A stretch of 36,185 bases of DNA. Source: an uncultured Oscillospiraceae bacterium (lineage in GTDB: Bacteria > Bacillota > Clostridia > Oscillospirales > Ruminococcaceae). The notes below the pieces were generated by a model that was given only the letters and a program-made list of their open reading frames with translations, did no database searches and had not been told where the DNA came from. The translations under genes and the position numbers were made by a program. Position 1 is the first letter of the stretch. The number at the start of each line of letters is the position of its first letter. Below, piece by piece: positions 24,907-33,836 of this stretch. Location: positions 1 to 36,185 of the forward strand of contig CAKSAY010000008.1 of assembly GCA_934438055.1 (NCBI GenBank), in the 5' to 3' direction.

Positions 24907-26093
24907 GACGGATTGGTATTTTTGGCGGCACTTTTAATCCGGTGCATAATGGTCATGTGAGCTTTGCAAAACAGATAAAAGAAATTTGTCAACTCGATGA
25001 AGTTTGGATTCTTCCCGCGAATCGCCCTCCCCACAAACAGGTGGCGCGCCTAGCCTCGAATGAGGCTAGGTTTGCTATGTGTAAGCTGGCTTTTGAGGGA
25101 TTAGAGGACTTTAGGGTGAGCTCTTTAGAGTTTGAAATGGGTGGTATGAGCTATACGGTTCATACATTAAGAGAATTAAAAAAACAACATCCCCAAGATC
25201 GCTTTTTTCTCCTTATTGGAAGCGATATGATTTACACATTTGACTTGTGGCGCGATTATTGTGAAATCATGAAGATGGCGGTGGTTTTAGCGGGTGCACG
25301 CGACCGGGAAGCGTATCGCTCTATGTTGGATAAGGCGGCAGAACTTTCCAGAGCTGGAGGGAGAGTTGAAGTAATTCCCATTCAAATTATGCCTCTTTCG
25401 TCTACACAGATCCGAACCCGTCTTGCGCAGGGACTTGATTGTTCTTTCGCTGTTCCGCGTTCTGTGTTATCCTATATTCAGAAAAATCGTTTATATGACA
25501 ACCATGATGGACAAGCTCTTTTGGAAGAAATCAAACCTATCGTTCGGAAAATGCTAACCGAGGAAAGATATCGTCATACAGAAGAGGTTGCGAAAAAGGC
25601 GGCTTATCTTGCGCAAAAATATGGAGCTGATCCGAAAGATGCACAATTGGCGGGGTATCTTCATGACATCATGAAAAACCAAAGTCACAATTATTTCTTG
25701 AAATATTTTCATTCTAATGGTATAATACTAACCAATATTGAAAAAAAAACTCCGGCATTGTGGCATGCAATTGCGGGAGCAGTTTATAGCAAGAGAGAAC
25801 TGGGTATTGAAGATACAAGGGTAATTCGGGCAGTGCGATATCATACGACTGCACGCGAACATATGGATATTCTTGAAAAGATAATTTATCTTGCAGACTG
25901 CATTAGTGATGATAGAAAATATGACGGTGTTGAGGAACTTAGAGACTGTGCTGATTTGGATTTGAACAAAGCCCTCTTTTGTTCTTTAAGGAGCACCATT
26001 TTAAGATTAGCCTATAATAGTCAGCCAATTCATCCTGATAGCCTGTCTGCGTATAATACACTAATAGATTACAAGCCGGAGGCAAATGAATGA
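24903..26093 (+). CDS. Fused nicotinate-nucleotide adenylyltransferase and YqeK HD hydrolase
   Basis: Two enzymes in one 396-aa chain. Residues 1-200 are NadD, which makes nicotinate adenine dinucleotide from NaMN and ATP: GGTFNPVHNGH (8-18) is the nucleotidyltransferase motif and SSTQIRTRL (166-174) the second ATP site. Residues 205-396 are a YqeK-type HD domain, which splits diadenosine tetraphosphate symmetrically: His225, HD at 254-255 (YLHDIMKNQ), HAI near 288, YHTT near 314 and Asp332. In Bacillus these are separate adjacent genes; here no stop or frame break separates them. The start overlaps yhbY and the end overlaps the LCP gene, each by 4 nt. Confidence 0.95.
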   Translation: MRRIGIFGGTFNPVHNGHVSFAKQIKEICQLDEVWILPANRPPHKQVARLASNEARFAMCKLAFEGLEDFRVSSLEFEMGGMSYTVHTLRELKKQHPQDRFFLLIGSDMIYTFDLWRDYCEIMKMAVVLAGARDREAYRSMLDKAAELSRAGGRVEVIPIQIMPLSSTQIRTRLAQGLDCSFAVPRSVLSYIQKNRLYDNHDGQALLEEIKPIVRKMLTEERYRHTEEVAKKAAYLAQKYGADPKDAQLAGYLHDIMKNQSHNYFLKYFHSNGIILTNIEKKTPALWHAIAGAVYSKRELGIEDTRVIRAVRYHTTAREHMDILEKIIYLADCISDDRKYDGVEELRDCADLDLNKALFCSLRSTILRLAYNSQPIHPDSLSAYNTLIDYKPEANE

Positions 26094-27532
26094 CGGATGA
26101 GTTTTTTCAAAACAATCGTTTCGCTCCAGAGCCGTCTAACGGTTTTGGGGATGGTGGAGAAGCGAAACTTTCAAAGGAAAAGGATGCAAGAGAAGAGACA
26201 GGATTTGACGATGATGAGATTTATATCTCTAGAAAGCGCAGTTCACAAAACAGTGGCAACAGCGCTAAAACCTACTATAATAAGACACATTTTAATAAAG
26301 GAGCTTGTCAACAGGCGCAGATGCAAAAGACATCTGCGTCAAATGCAAGCGTTGCTTTTGGGGACGATAGCAGGGCTCGTCAGCAAAGCTTTCGATATGC
26401 ATCGCAGTCTCAATCGAATAAAACTATACAATCAAATATGCAGCGTCTTTCGCGATCTTCTTCTAAGCCCGTTAAGGTGAACAGCAAAAAAAAGAAGAGG
26501 AAGAAATGGCCCTATATTTTGATTCTAATTTTAGTTTTGCTCGTGGGCGCTTTTTTCTATGTTTGGAACAGCAGTTTTTTTACCAATGAGACAGACACCG
26601 GCACAGCCGGTTTGAGCCCTGACATTGGCGGAATTGATAAGGCCTCGATTAATATTTTACTTGTTGGAATTGACAGCGACGAAAGAAGAGAGACCAATCA
26701 ATTAACAGACACTATTTTGGTGGCCTCTTTCGATATTAACAATTCGCAGATACATGTGCTGCAGATTCCAAGAGACACATATATTGGAACAACCTATACC
26801 AAAACCGGAAAAATCAACGCATTGTATTCGTCAGGCGGAGAATACACTGGGATTGATGGCTTGGCTGAATTTATTTACGATGATTTTGCCATCCCCATTG
26901 ATCACTATGCAACAGTGACGATGGAAGGATTTCGAATGCTCATTGATGCCATTGGAGGCGTGACGGTTGATGTTCCCTATCCGATTGATTTAGATGGTGT
27001 GACGCTAGAACCCGGAGAGCAGACTTTAGATGGCAATGAGTCAGAAAAGTTTATTCGTCAACGTCATGGAGAGGGATATTCTAACGGAGATTTAGACAGA
27101 TTAAATGTGCAGAGACTATTTATGGCTTCCTTAGTGGAACAGCTTCTTCAAACGAATAAGATGACTTTAATATCACTGGTGCCTAAACTGGCTGAACAAA
27201 TCAGCACAGACATGACAACCGGTGAAATGACGGATTTGGTTAATAAGGCGACCAAGCTTTCAGCTGATAATATTGTTTTTGAAATGGTTCCCGGAGAGAG
27301 CACTTATGTGAACACAAGCGCTTATGGAAAACAATCCGTTTATAGCATTCATAAGGATTTGCTTACTCAAATGATTAATGCCGGTTATCGCGATGGATTA
27401 GGTTCGATTACGCAAGAGCAAATTTTAGTGCCTGAAATTGCGAATACAGTGGATAATTACGATGACGTGGGCGGTAGCGTGAATGAAATTGTGGGCAATG
27501 AGCAAGATGCTACGGTTTCACAAAAAAGTTAA
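26090..27532 (+). CDS. LytR-CpsA-Psr (LCP) family cell-wall glycopolymer ligase
   Basis: LCP proteins attach teichoic acids or capsular polymers to peptidoglycan on the outer face of the membrane. This 480-aa protein has a long cytoplasmic N-terminus, one membrane helix (about 141-158) after a KKKKRKK stop, and an extracellular LCP domain (about 186-370). Domain motifs include ILLVGIDSDER, TDTILVASFD, QIPRDTYIG, KINALYSSGG, VDVPYPIDLDG and IRQRHGEGYSNGDLDRL. The 130-residue N-terminal region is rich in Ser, Gln and Asn and looks disordered, longer than usual. It sits between yqeK and rsfS, a known clostridial arrangement, and overlaps nadD/yqeK by 4 nt. Confidence 0.93.
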   Translation: MTDEFFQNNRFAPEPSNGFGDGGEAKLSKEKDAREETGFDDDEIYISRKRSSQNSGNSAKTYYNKTHFNKGACQQAQMQKTSASNASVAFGDDSRARQQSFRYASQSQSNKTIQSNMQRLSRSSSKPVKVNSKKKKRKKWPYILILILVLLVGAFFYVWNSSFFTNETDTGTAGLSPDIGGIDKASINILLVGIDSDERRETNQLTDTILVASFDINNSQIHVLQIPRDTYIGTTYTKTGKINALYSSGGEYTGIDGLAEFIYDDFAIPIDHYATVTMEGFRMLIDAIGGVTVDVPYPIDLDGVTLEPGEQTLDGNESEKFIRQRHGEGYSNGDLDRLNVQRLFMASLVEQLLQTNKMTLISLVPKLAEQISTDMTTGEMTDLVNKATKLSADNIVFEMVPGESTYVNTSAYGKQSVYSIHKDLLTQMINAGYRDGLGSITQEQILVPEIANTVDNYDDVGGSVNEIVGNEQDATVSQKS

Positions 27533-27557
27533 CGCATTGAATATGAGGAGGAAGACT

Positions 27558-27917
27558 GTGGATTCATTGAAATTAATTGATTGCATTGTAAACACTTTAG
27601 ATGACAAGAAGGCAAATAACATTCAGGTGATTCGCATTGATGACTTAACCGTGATTGGAGATTATTTCGTTATTGCAGATGCGGACAATCAAACACATGT
27701 GAGAAGCTTGGTGGACGAGGTGGAATTTCAGACCAAACAGGGCGGCAGAAATCCTAGAAGAATTGAAAAGGATGAATCGGCTAGTTGGATTATCTTAGAT
27801 TATGAGGATGTAGTAGTTCACATTTTCCATCGACCTACAAGAGAGTTTTATAATTTGGAAAATTTATGGTCTGACGGCGAGACGATAGATATGGAGCAGT
27901 TTTTAAATAAGGAGTGA
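27558..27917 (+). CDS. rsfS: Ribosome silencing factor RsfS
   Basis: RsfS binds L14 on the 50S subunit and blocks subunit joining when nutrients run out. I start at GTG 27558, 5 nt after AGGAGGA (27546-27552), giving 119 aa. Upstream in-frame ATGs would place the ribosome site inside the coding region. Family motifs: IDDLTVIGDYFVIADADNQTHV, GGRNPRRIEKDESASWIILDYEDVVVHIF and REFYNLENLWSD. It follows the LCP gene and precedes leuS by 6 nt. Confidence 0.94.
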   Translation: MDSLKLIDCIVNTLDDKKANNIQVIRIDDLTVIGDYFVIADADNQTHVRSLVDEVEFQTKQGGRNPRRIEKDESASWIILDYEDVVVHIFHRPTREFYNLENLWSDGETIDMEQFLNKE

Positions 27918-27923
27918 AAATCT

Positions 27924-30326
27924 TTGACTTATGATTTTAAAAACATTGAACATAAGTGGCAGAAAATTTGGGAGGACGAACGCACTTTTGAGGCAAAGCA
28001 GGATTTTTCATTGCCAAAATATTATGCGCTTGTAGAGTTTCCTTATCCTTCCGGTCAGGGACTTCATGTTGGCCATCCGCGCTCTTACACTGCTTTGGAT
28101 ATTTTGGCAAGAAAACGGCGCCTTGAAGGATACAATGTATTATATCCTATGGGATGGGACGCGTTTGGCTTGCCGACTGAAAATTATGCGATGAAACATC
28201 AAATTCATCCGGAGATTGTTACGCAAGAAAATGTGGCGAGGTTTAAGAACCAGTTGCAGTCGTTGGGTTTGTCATTTGACTGGCAGCGCGAAATTAACAC
28301 CACTGATCCTGCCTACTATCATTGGACGCAATGGATTTTTGTTCAGCTTTTTAAAAAAGGCCTTGCCTACAAAAAAGAGATGGATGTTAATTGGTGTACC
28401 TCCTGTAAGTGTGTTTTAGCGAATGAGGAGGTTGTTAATGGGGTTTGTGAACGCTGTGGAAGCGAAATTGTTCACAAGAAAAAGTCTCAATGGATGCTGA
28501 AAATTACCGAATATGCAGATCGTTTAGCTGAGGATTTAGACTTAGTGGATTATATTCGACCCGTGAAAGTGCAGCAGCGCAATTGGATCGGTAAGTCATA
28601 TGGTGCCAATGTCTGCTTTGAGACCACTACGGGGGATTCGTTAGAGGTTTTTACAACGCGTCCTGACACACTTTTTGGCGTTACTTATATGGTTTTATCT
28701 CCTGAGCATCCACTGCTTGAGAAACAATGGAAAAATATTCAGAATCAAGATGAAGTGCTTGACTATCAGAAGACTGCCGCTAAAAAGTCGGAATTTGAAC
28801 GCAGCGAAATGAATCAAGAGAAAACCGGCGTTTTATTGCAGGGCATTCAAGCGATTCATCCTGTTACCGGAAAAACAATTCCTATATTTATTTCCGACTA
28901 TGTGTTAATGAATTATGGCACAGGAGCAATTATGGCGGTTCCGGCACACGACACGCGCGACTATGCTTTTGCTAAAAAGTTTTCTTTGCCTATTATAGAA
29001 GTAGTCGGAGGCGGGGATGTTTCAAATGAGGCTTTTACTTCCTGTGAAACAGGCCAAATGATTCATTCCGATTTTCTGAACGGACTTAACGTGCCGGAAG
29101 CAAAGAAAAAGATGATAGCGTGGCTTAAAGAACACCATAAGGGAGAGGAAAGGGTTAATTATAAATTAAGAGATTGGGTTTTTGCACGACAGCGTTATTG
29201 GGGCGAGCCGATTCCGATTGTTCATTGTGAAAAATGCGGTGCGGTGCCGGTTCCTGAAGATCAACTTCCGCTGACTTTGCCCAATTTAGAGGTCTTTTCT
29301 CCAACTGATAATGGTGAATCTCCGCTTGCCAATTTGCCGGACTTTGTGGAAACTACATGCCCGATTTGTGGACAAAAGGCAAAGAGAGAAACTGACACAA
29401 TGCCGCAATGGGCAGGCTCTTCCTGGTATTTTTTGCGTTATTGCGATCCGCACAATGTCAATGCACTGGCGGCCAAAGAAGCGCTCAATTACTGGATGCC
29501 TGTGGATTGGTATAATGGTGGGATGGAGCACACGACGTTGCATTTGCTTTACTCACGCTTTTGGCATAAATTTCTCTATGATATTGGTGTGGTGAATTGT
29601 AAAGAGCCATATCAAAAAAGAACCAGTCATGGAATGATTTTGGGGGAAAATGGAGAGAAAATGAGCAAGTCTCGCGGCAATGTGGTGAATCCTGATGAAA
29701 TTATTGCAACATATGGCGCCGACACTATGCGATTATATGAAATGTTTATTGGCGATTTTGAAAAGTCAGCGCCTTGGAGCGCTTCCAGCATTAAAGGTTG
29801 TAAGCGCTTTCTTGATAAGATATGGGGTCTTCAGGATATTGTGATAAGTGGAGATATTAGAAAAGAAACGGAATCTTTATTGCACAAAACCATCAAAAAG
29901 GTGAGCAATGATATTGAGAGCATGAAATATAACACAGCAATTTCTGCAATGATGTCTTTTGTGAATCATATCACTTCTATTGGTTCTATCACAAAAGAGG
30001 AATATAGAGTTTTGCTTATTCTTCTCAATCCGTTCGCACCGCATATTACAGAGGAAATTTATGAAAATATGCAGTTTGGCGGGAGATTGCATGCACAGCG
30101 TTTTCCGGTTTATGATGAGAGTAAATGTGTGGACAATGAAGTTGAGATTGTGGTTCAAATCAATGGAAAACTCAGAGCAAAGCTCATGATTGATGTTGGC
30201 GCGCAAAAAGACGATGTTCTTGGAGCTGCACGAAAAGAAGAAAAGATTGCTGCGGCTTTGCAGGGGAAAAATATTTTGAAAGAAATTTATGTTCCAAAAA
30301 AACTTGTGAATTTTGTAGTTAGATAG
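27924..30326 (+). CDS. leuS: Leucyl-tRNA synthetase
   Basis: A class I synthetase that charges tRNA-Leu. The product is 800 aa, typical. GLHVGH (46-51) is the HIGH motif and KMSKS lies at 579-583. A zinc-type Cys module (CTSCKC with CERCGSE) and a second (CEKCGAV with CPICGQ) are visible. The CP1 editing domain includes TTRPDTLFGVTYMVLSPEHP. The start is TTG 27924, 7 nt after GGAGTG, and gives MTYDFKNIEHKWQKIW, which aligns with family N-termini. There is no T-box leader, since only 6 nt separate it from rsfS. No clear terminator precedes the rpsU promoter. Confidence 0.97.
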   Translation: MTYDFKNIEHKWQKIWEDERTFEAKQDFSLPKYYALVEFPYPSGQGLHVGHPRSYTALDILARKRRLEGYNVLYPMGWDAFGLPTENYAMKHQIHPEIVTQENVARFKNQLQSLGLSFDWQREINTTDPAYYHWTQWIFVQLFKKGLAYKKEMDVNWCTSCKCVLANEEVVNGVCERCGSEIVHKKKSQWMLKITEYADRLAEDLDLVDYIRPVKVQQRNWIGKSYGANVCFETTTGDSLEVFTTRPDTLFGVTYMVLSPEHPLLEKQWKNIQNQDEVLDYQKTAAKKSEFERSEMNQEKTGVLLQGIQAIHPVTGKTIPIFISDYVLMNYGTGAIMAVPAHDTRDYAFAKKFSLPIIEVVGGGDVSNEAFTSCETGQMIHSDFLNGLNVPEAKKKMIAWLKEHHKGEERVNYKLRDWVFARQRYWGEPIPIVHCEKCGAVPVPEDQLPLTLPNLEVFSPTDNGESPLANLPDFVETTCPICGQKAKRETDTMPQWAGSSWYFLRYCDPHNVNALAAKEALNYWMPVDWYNGGMEHTTLHLLYSRFWHKFLYDIGVVNCKEPYQKRTSHGMILGENGEKMSKSRGNVVNPDEIIATYGADTMRLYEMFIGDFEKSAPWSASSIKGCKRFLDKIWGLQDIVISGDIRKETESLLHKTIKKVSNDIESMKYNTAISAMMSFVNHITSIGSITKEEYRVLLILLNPFAPHITEEIYENMQFGGRLHAQRFPVYDESKCVDNEVEIVVQINGKLRAKLMIDVGAQKDDVLGAARKEEKIAAALQGKNILKEIYVPKKLVNFVVR

Positions 30327-30355
30327 ATTTTTATTATTTTTGTGTTAAGTTTTTC

Positions 30356-30384
30356 TTGACAATCATTTAGCAATGTATTATAAT
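30356..30384 (+). promoter_or_regulatory. Consensus SigA promoter of rpsU
   Basis: TTGACA (30356-30361), 17-nt spacer, TATAAT (30379-30384): a perfect match. The 5' leader (about 65 nt) carries a 12-bp palindrome TTGCAATTGCAA (30404-30415) about 20 nt after the -10 box, a possible operator. Confidence 0.92.
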
Positions 30385-30457
30385 ATTATTTGTTAAAATA
30401 CGGTTGCAATTGCAATACTAACACCTCTGTCTGTGTGGCAAAGGGAGGGAATATAGA

Positions 30458-30634
30458 ATGGCGGAAATTCGTGTTAAAGAAAACGAATCATTAGACAGTG
30501 CACTCAGAAGATTTAAAAGATCGTGTGCAAAATCTGGAATTATTTCAGAAGTGCGTAAAAGAGAGCATTATGAGAAGCCATCGGTCAAGCGCAAAAAGAA
30601 GTCCGAGGCTGCTCGTAAACGCAAATATAAATAA
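30458..30634 (+). CDS. rpsU: 30S ribosomal protein S21
   Basis: A 58-aa, strongly basic small-subunit protein located near the mRNA exit and the anti-Shine-Dalgarno region. Family features: EIRVKENESLDSALRRFKR at the start, RKREHYEKPSVKRKKKSEAARKRK at the end. The ATG at 30458 follows AAGGGAGGG. It has its own promoter and a hairpin 14 nt after the stop, so it is largely monocistronic. Confidence 0.97.
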   Translation: MAEIRVKENESLDSALRRFKRSCAKSGIISEVRKREHYEKPSVKRKKKSEAARKRKYK

Positions 30635-30647
30635 ATATTTTATTATT

Positions 30648-30673
30648 GGAAAGCCCGAGAAATCGGGCTTTCC
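30648..30673 (+). terminator. Hairpin terminator after rpsU
   Basis: A perfect 11-bp stem, GGAAAGCCCGA (30648-30658) and TCGGGCTTTCC (30663-30673), closed by a GAAA tetraloop. The T tract lies inside the 3' arm and no long T tail follows, so read-through to yqeG is possible. Confidence 0.75.
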
Positions 30674-30742
30674 TGTGTATATAGGACATTTGTGGCAAAA
30701 TGTGCTTTTACGCAATTTGATGAAAAAGGCGGGAATTTTAAA

Positions 30743-31234
30743 ATGTTTACACCTGATTTGATTCTTAATAGAATCACTGATCTTACGCCTGATATTTTAA
30801 AACAATTGAAAGTTCGTGCTATGATATTAGATGTTGATAATACATTAAGCACACATGGGAATCCTATACCATATGAGGGCGTTACAGAATGGCTTGCTCA
30901 AATGAAAAACAGTGGATTTTCTATGGTTATATCTTCAAATAATTTTGCCAAAAGAGTTGCGCCCTTTGCTCAATCTTTAGGACTTCCCTTTATTTCTATG
31001 AGTTGTAAGCCTTTTCCTTTTGGATTAAATAGAGCTATTAAACAATTTTCCGTTCAGAGATCTGAAATTGCAATCGTTGGAGATCAGGTGTTTACCGATG
31101 TCTTGGGAGGAAGTCTGGTTGGAATTCAAACGATTCTTGTTAAACCAATTGAGGTTGAGAATGGTTTTCTTTTTCAATGCAAAAGGTTTGTTGAACGTCC
31201 TTTCATTTGGCTGTATTATCGTAAAAGGAAGTGA
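30743..31234 (+). CDS. yqeG: YqeG-family HAD (IIIA) phosphatase
   Basis: A HAD-superfamily phosphatase; the physiological substrate of YqeG is uncertain. I begin at ATG 30743 (after AAGGCGGG), giving 163 aa and MFTPDLILNRITDL, the usual start. HAD motifs: Asp30 and Asp32 in ILDVDNTLS, SSNN as motif II, a Lys in SCKPFPFG and the acidic pair in IVGDQVFTDVLGG. A GTG at 30692 would add 17 residues without a ribosome site. It lies 3' of rpsU, and its stop is 5 nt before the next ATG. Confidence 0.92.
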   Translation: MFTPDLILNRITDLTPDILKQLKVRAMILDVDNTLSTHGNPIPYEGVTEWLAQMKNSGFSMVISSNNFAKRVAPFAQSLGLPFISMSCKPFPFGLNRAIKQFSVQRSEIAIVGDQVFTDVLGGSLVGIQTILVKPIEVENGFLFQCKRFVERPFIWLYYRKRK

Positions 31235-31239
31235 ATCGT

Positions 31240-32109
31240 ATGGAAGCGTATTTTGGGCCTGCCGGAAATGGACAGAGTTTTAAAGAGTTGGGCTATCGAC
31301 ATACCATACAGGCGCCTGAATATTTGTCGACTTTTCAACTGAATGCTTATGAATATCAATGTGGCCGCGGTGTGAGAATTTCTCAAGAAAAGGCCGCTGC
31401 ATTCGGTGATGAAGCGAGAAAGTGGAGGATTCGCCTTTCTTTACATGCACCTTATTATATATCCCTCTCAAGCGTTGAAAAGGAAAAACGCGATAACAGT
31501 ATTGAATATATATTACAGAGCGCACAGGCAGCAAAGGCTATGGGCGCAAAGAGAGTAGTGGTGCACACCGGATCTTGCGCGAAAATTTCCAGAGAGGAAG
31601 CCTTAGGACTTGCGAAAGACACGTTGCTACGGGCTTTGATGGAATTAGACAAAGCAAATTTAGGCGATGTTACGATATGCCCTGAAACAATGGGGAAAAT
31701 CAACCAGCTTGGCACACTCGACGAGGTTATTGCACTGTGTTCTTTGGACGAAAGGTTATTGCCTTGCATTGATTTTGGACATTTAAACGCCAGAACTTTT
31801 GGGGGTTTGCAGACAATTGATGATTTTGCGTTGATTCTTGATAAGATTGAGAACCATTTAGGATATGAACGGCTTATGCATTTTCATGCACATTTTAGCA
31901 AGATTGAATATACACAAAAGGGTGGGGAAAAATGTCATTTGACCTTTGAAGATCAAACATATGGCCCTTGTTTTGAACCACTTGCGGAGTTGCTTGTGAA
32001 GAGAAGTCTTTTTCCAACGATTATTTGCGAATCAGCAGGGACACAGGCTGAAGATGCACGCACAATGCGGCAAATTTATTTGCAGAGTATGCAGACGCTC
32101 AGCAAATGA
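31240..32109 (+). CDS. Endonuclease IV-like TIM-barrel protein
   Basis: A 289-aa AP endonuclease family 2 TIM barrel. Metal-ligand motifs are recognisable in order: SLHAPYYI, VVHTGS, ICPETMGK, IDFGHLNA, HFHAHFSK and ICESAG. These match endonuclease IV, which cuts DNA 5' of abasic sites using Zn ions; sugar isomerases of the same fold share part of the pattern. The opening (FGPAGNGQSF, YEYQCGRGVRI) is that of the clostridial Nfo-like branch. ATG 31240 follows AAGGAAGTGA; a GTG at 31231 would overlap yqeG by 4 nt. A repair role is inferred from fold motifs only. Confidence 0.88.
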   Translation: MEAYFGPAGNGQSFKELGYRHTIQAPEYLSTFQLNAYEYQCGRGVRISQEKAAAFGDEARKWRIRLSLHAPYYISLSSVEKEKRDNSIEYILQSAQAAKAMGAKRVVVHTGSCAKISREEALGLAKDTLLRALMELDKANLGDVTICPETMGKINQLGTLDEVIALCSLDERLLPCIDFGHLNARTFGGLQTIDDFALILDKIENHLGYERLMHFHAHFSKIEYTQKGGEKCHLTFEDQTYGPCFEPLAELLVKRSLFPTIICESAGTQAEDARTMRQIYLQSMQTLSK

Positions 32110-32136
32110 ACCAATGGCTATTGAGGAGTTTTGAGA

Positions 32137-32568
32137 ATGAAAAGAGTAATTGTTATTCATGGACCGAATATTAATTTGCTTGGCGTACGGGAAACCAGCA
32201 TTTACGGCAAGGAGTCTTTTTCAAGCGTGAACGAGCAGATTGCACACTTGGCAGGAAAACTGAATTTACAGTGCGAGATTTATCAATCTAATCATGAAGG
32301 AGATATTATTGATACTATTCAGCAGGCTGCTAATGAATTTGATGGTATTGTTTTAAATGCCGGTGCTTATACGCATTACAGCTATGCAATTCGCGATGCC
32401 ATTGCAAGCGTTAAGGTTCCTTGCATTGAAGTTCATTGCTCTAATATTTACAACAGAGAGGATTTTCGTCAAATATCCGTTATTGCGCCTGTTTGTGCGG
32501 GTCAGATTTCCGGCTTCGGCAAGTTTAGTTATTTTTTAGGTCTTCATGCAATTAAAGAAATTATTTGA
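32137..32568 (+). CDS. aroQ: Type II 3-dehydroquinate dehydratase
   Basis: It converts 3-dehydroquinate to 3-dehydroshikimate in the shikimate pathway, as a dodecamer. From ATG 32137 (8 nt after GAGGAG) it is 143 aa. Motifs: HGPNINLLG, catalytic Tyr23 in the flexible loop (RETSIYG), LNAGAYTHYS with His80, and EVHCSNIYNREDFR with His100. The closing segment GQISGFGKFSYFLGL differs from the common GLGxxGY form. It precedes the M24 peptidase and efp as yqhS-yqhT-efp do in Bacillus. Confidence 0.96.
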   Translation: MKRVIVIHGPNINLLGVRETSIYGKESFSSVNEQIAHLAGKLNLQCEIYQSNHEGDIIDTIQQAANEFDGIVLNAGAYTHYSYAIRDAIASVKVPCIEVHCSNIYNREDFRQISVIAPVCAGQISGFGKFSYFLGLHAIKEII

Positions 32569-32687
32569 TCCTCTTGTAGAGCTTCATTGAATAATTAAAA
32601 TCAGACTATATGAAGAGTATAATAGCTATAAGAGGTATTCATGCTTGCTTTAAATGCGGTTTTAACTTTGGAAAGGTAGGGATTAAG

Positions 32688-33755
32688 ATGGAGAATAAGC
32701 TTACACAGCTTATGCATAATCTTCCTAAAAATATTGACTGCGGCCTTGTTACATCTGCCGTTAATCGGCGTTATTTGACCGGTTTTTCTTCTTCGGCAGG
32801 TGTGCTTGTCGTAACGAGAGAAAAATCCTATTTTATTGTTGATTTCCGCTACTATGAACGTGCAGCGGGTTCGATTCAAGATTGTGACGTAATTTTATTG
32901 GAGGATTCTCGTTCTCAATTAGAGAGTATTCTAAGAAAGCATAATTGTAAGAATATAGCGGTTGAAGCTTATGCTATGTCTTTATTTGAATACAATCACT
33001 ATTGTGAAACATTCCCTGATTATCACTTTACATCTTCGGCTTTTTTTCAAGATCTCATTGACGGCTTGCGAGCAATTAAAACACCCCATGAAATTGAAAA
33101 AATAAAGGAAGCGCAAAAGATTACGGATGAAGCCTTTTCTCATATTCTTTCTTTTATTACGGAGGGGCAGACAGAACGGCAAATTGCTGCTGAGATCAAT
33201 CGCTTTATTCGTCAAAATGAAGCGGAATTATCCTTTGACACGATTGTTGTGTCAGGAAGGAATTCATCTTCCCCCCATGGGGTTCCTTCTGACAAACCGA
33301 TTGAAGAAGGCGATTTTATTACGATGGACTTTGGCGCTATGCTCGACGGTTATCATAGCGACATGACTCGGACAATTGTCGTCGGCCAACCTAGCGAAGA
33401 ACAAATTATGGTTTATAAAAATGTCTATATTGGACAGAATCTTGCTTTAGATTATATTAAAAGCGGTCAGCAGGGAATGGAGTCGGATAGACTGGTGAGA
33501 GAGTATTTTGATAGCCAGGGATATCAGGGCGCTTTTGGTCATGGCCTAGGTCATGGTGTGGGATTGGAAATTCATGAAAAACCGCATTTAGGCAAAAATG
33601 CGGCTGCAGTGCTTCGTTCCGGAATGGTTGTGACCATTGAACCGGGCCTATATTTACCCGGTAAATTTGGCGTTCGTATTGAGGATATGGTTGTTATAAC
33701 TGATAATGGCTGTGAAAATTTGACAAATAGTCGCAAGGATTTAATATGTTTGTAG
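32688..33755 (+). CDS. M24-family Xaa-Pro aminopeptidase (YqhT-like)
   Basis: A cytosolic metallopeptidase that should remove an N-terminal residue before proline. From ATG 32688 (after GGTAGGG) it is 355 aa; an upstream in-frame ATG adds 26 residues unlike the family. The N-terminal creatinase-like domain is followed by the pita-bread domain with five metal ligands: the two Asp in MDFGAMLDGYHSDMTRT, the His in GHGLGHGVGLEIHE, and the Glu in TIEPGLY and GVRIEDMV. It lies between aroQ and efp, as in Bacillus. It might process proline-containing peptides produced near EF-P targets, but that is speculation. Confidence 0.94.
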   Translation: MENKLTQLMHNLPKNIDCGLVTSAVNRRYLTGFSSSAGVLVVTREKSYFIVDFRYYERAAGSIQDCDVILLEDSRSQLESILRKHNCKNIAVEAYAMSLFEYNHYCETFPDYHFTSSAFFQDLIDGLRAIKTPHEIEKIKEAQKITDEAFSHILSFITEGQTERQIAAEINRFIRQNEAELSFDTIVVSGRNSSSPHGVPSDKPIEEGDFITMDFGAMLDGYHSDMTRTIVVGQPSEEQIMVYKNVYIGQNLALDYIKSGQQGMESDRLVREYFDSQGYQGAFGHGLGHGVGLEIHEKPHLGKNAAAVLRSGMVVTIEPGLYLPGKFGVRIEDMVVITDNGCENLTNSRKDLICL

Positions 33756-33774
33756 ATTCTTTTACAAAAAGCAC

Positions 33775-33803
33775 TTGCAAAAAGTTTCGTAATCAGTTAC
33801 AAT
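33775..33803 (+). promoter_or_regulatory. Putative promoter of efp
   Basis: TTGCAA (33775-33780), 17-nt spacer and TACAAT (33798-33803), 33 nt upstream of the efp ATG. It would give efp its own transcript besides read-through from the M24 gene. Confidence 0.7.
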
Positions 33804-33836
33804 AAAATAAACTAAAGTTATATATGGAGGCGTTTT

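Noticed and set aside
27918..27923. T-box leader for leuS
   Set aside because: leuS follows rsfS by 6 nt, leaving no leader.
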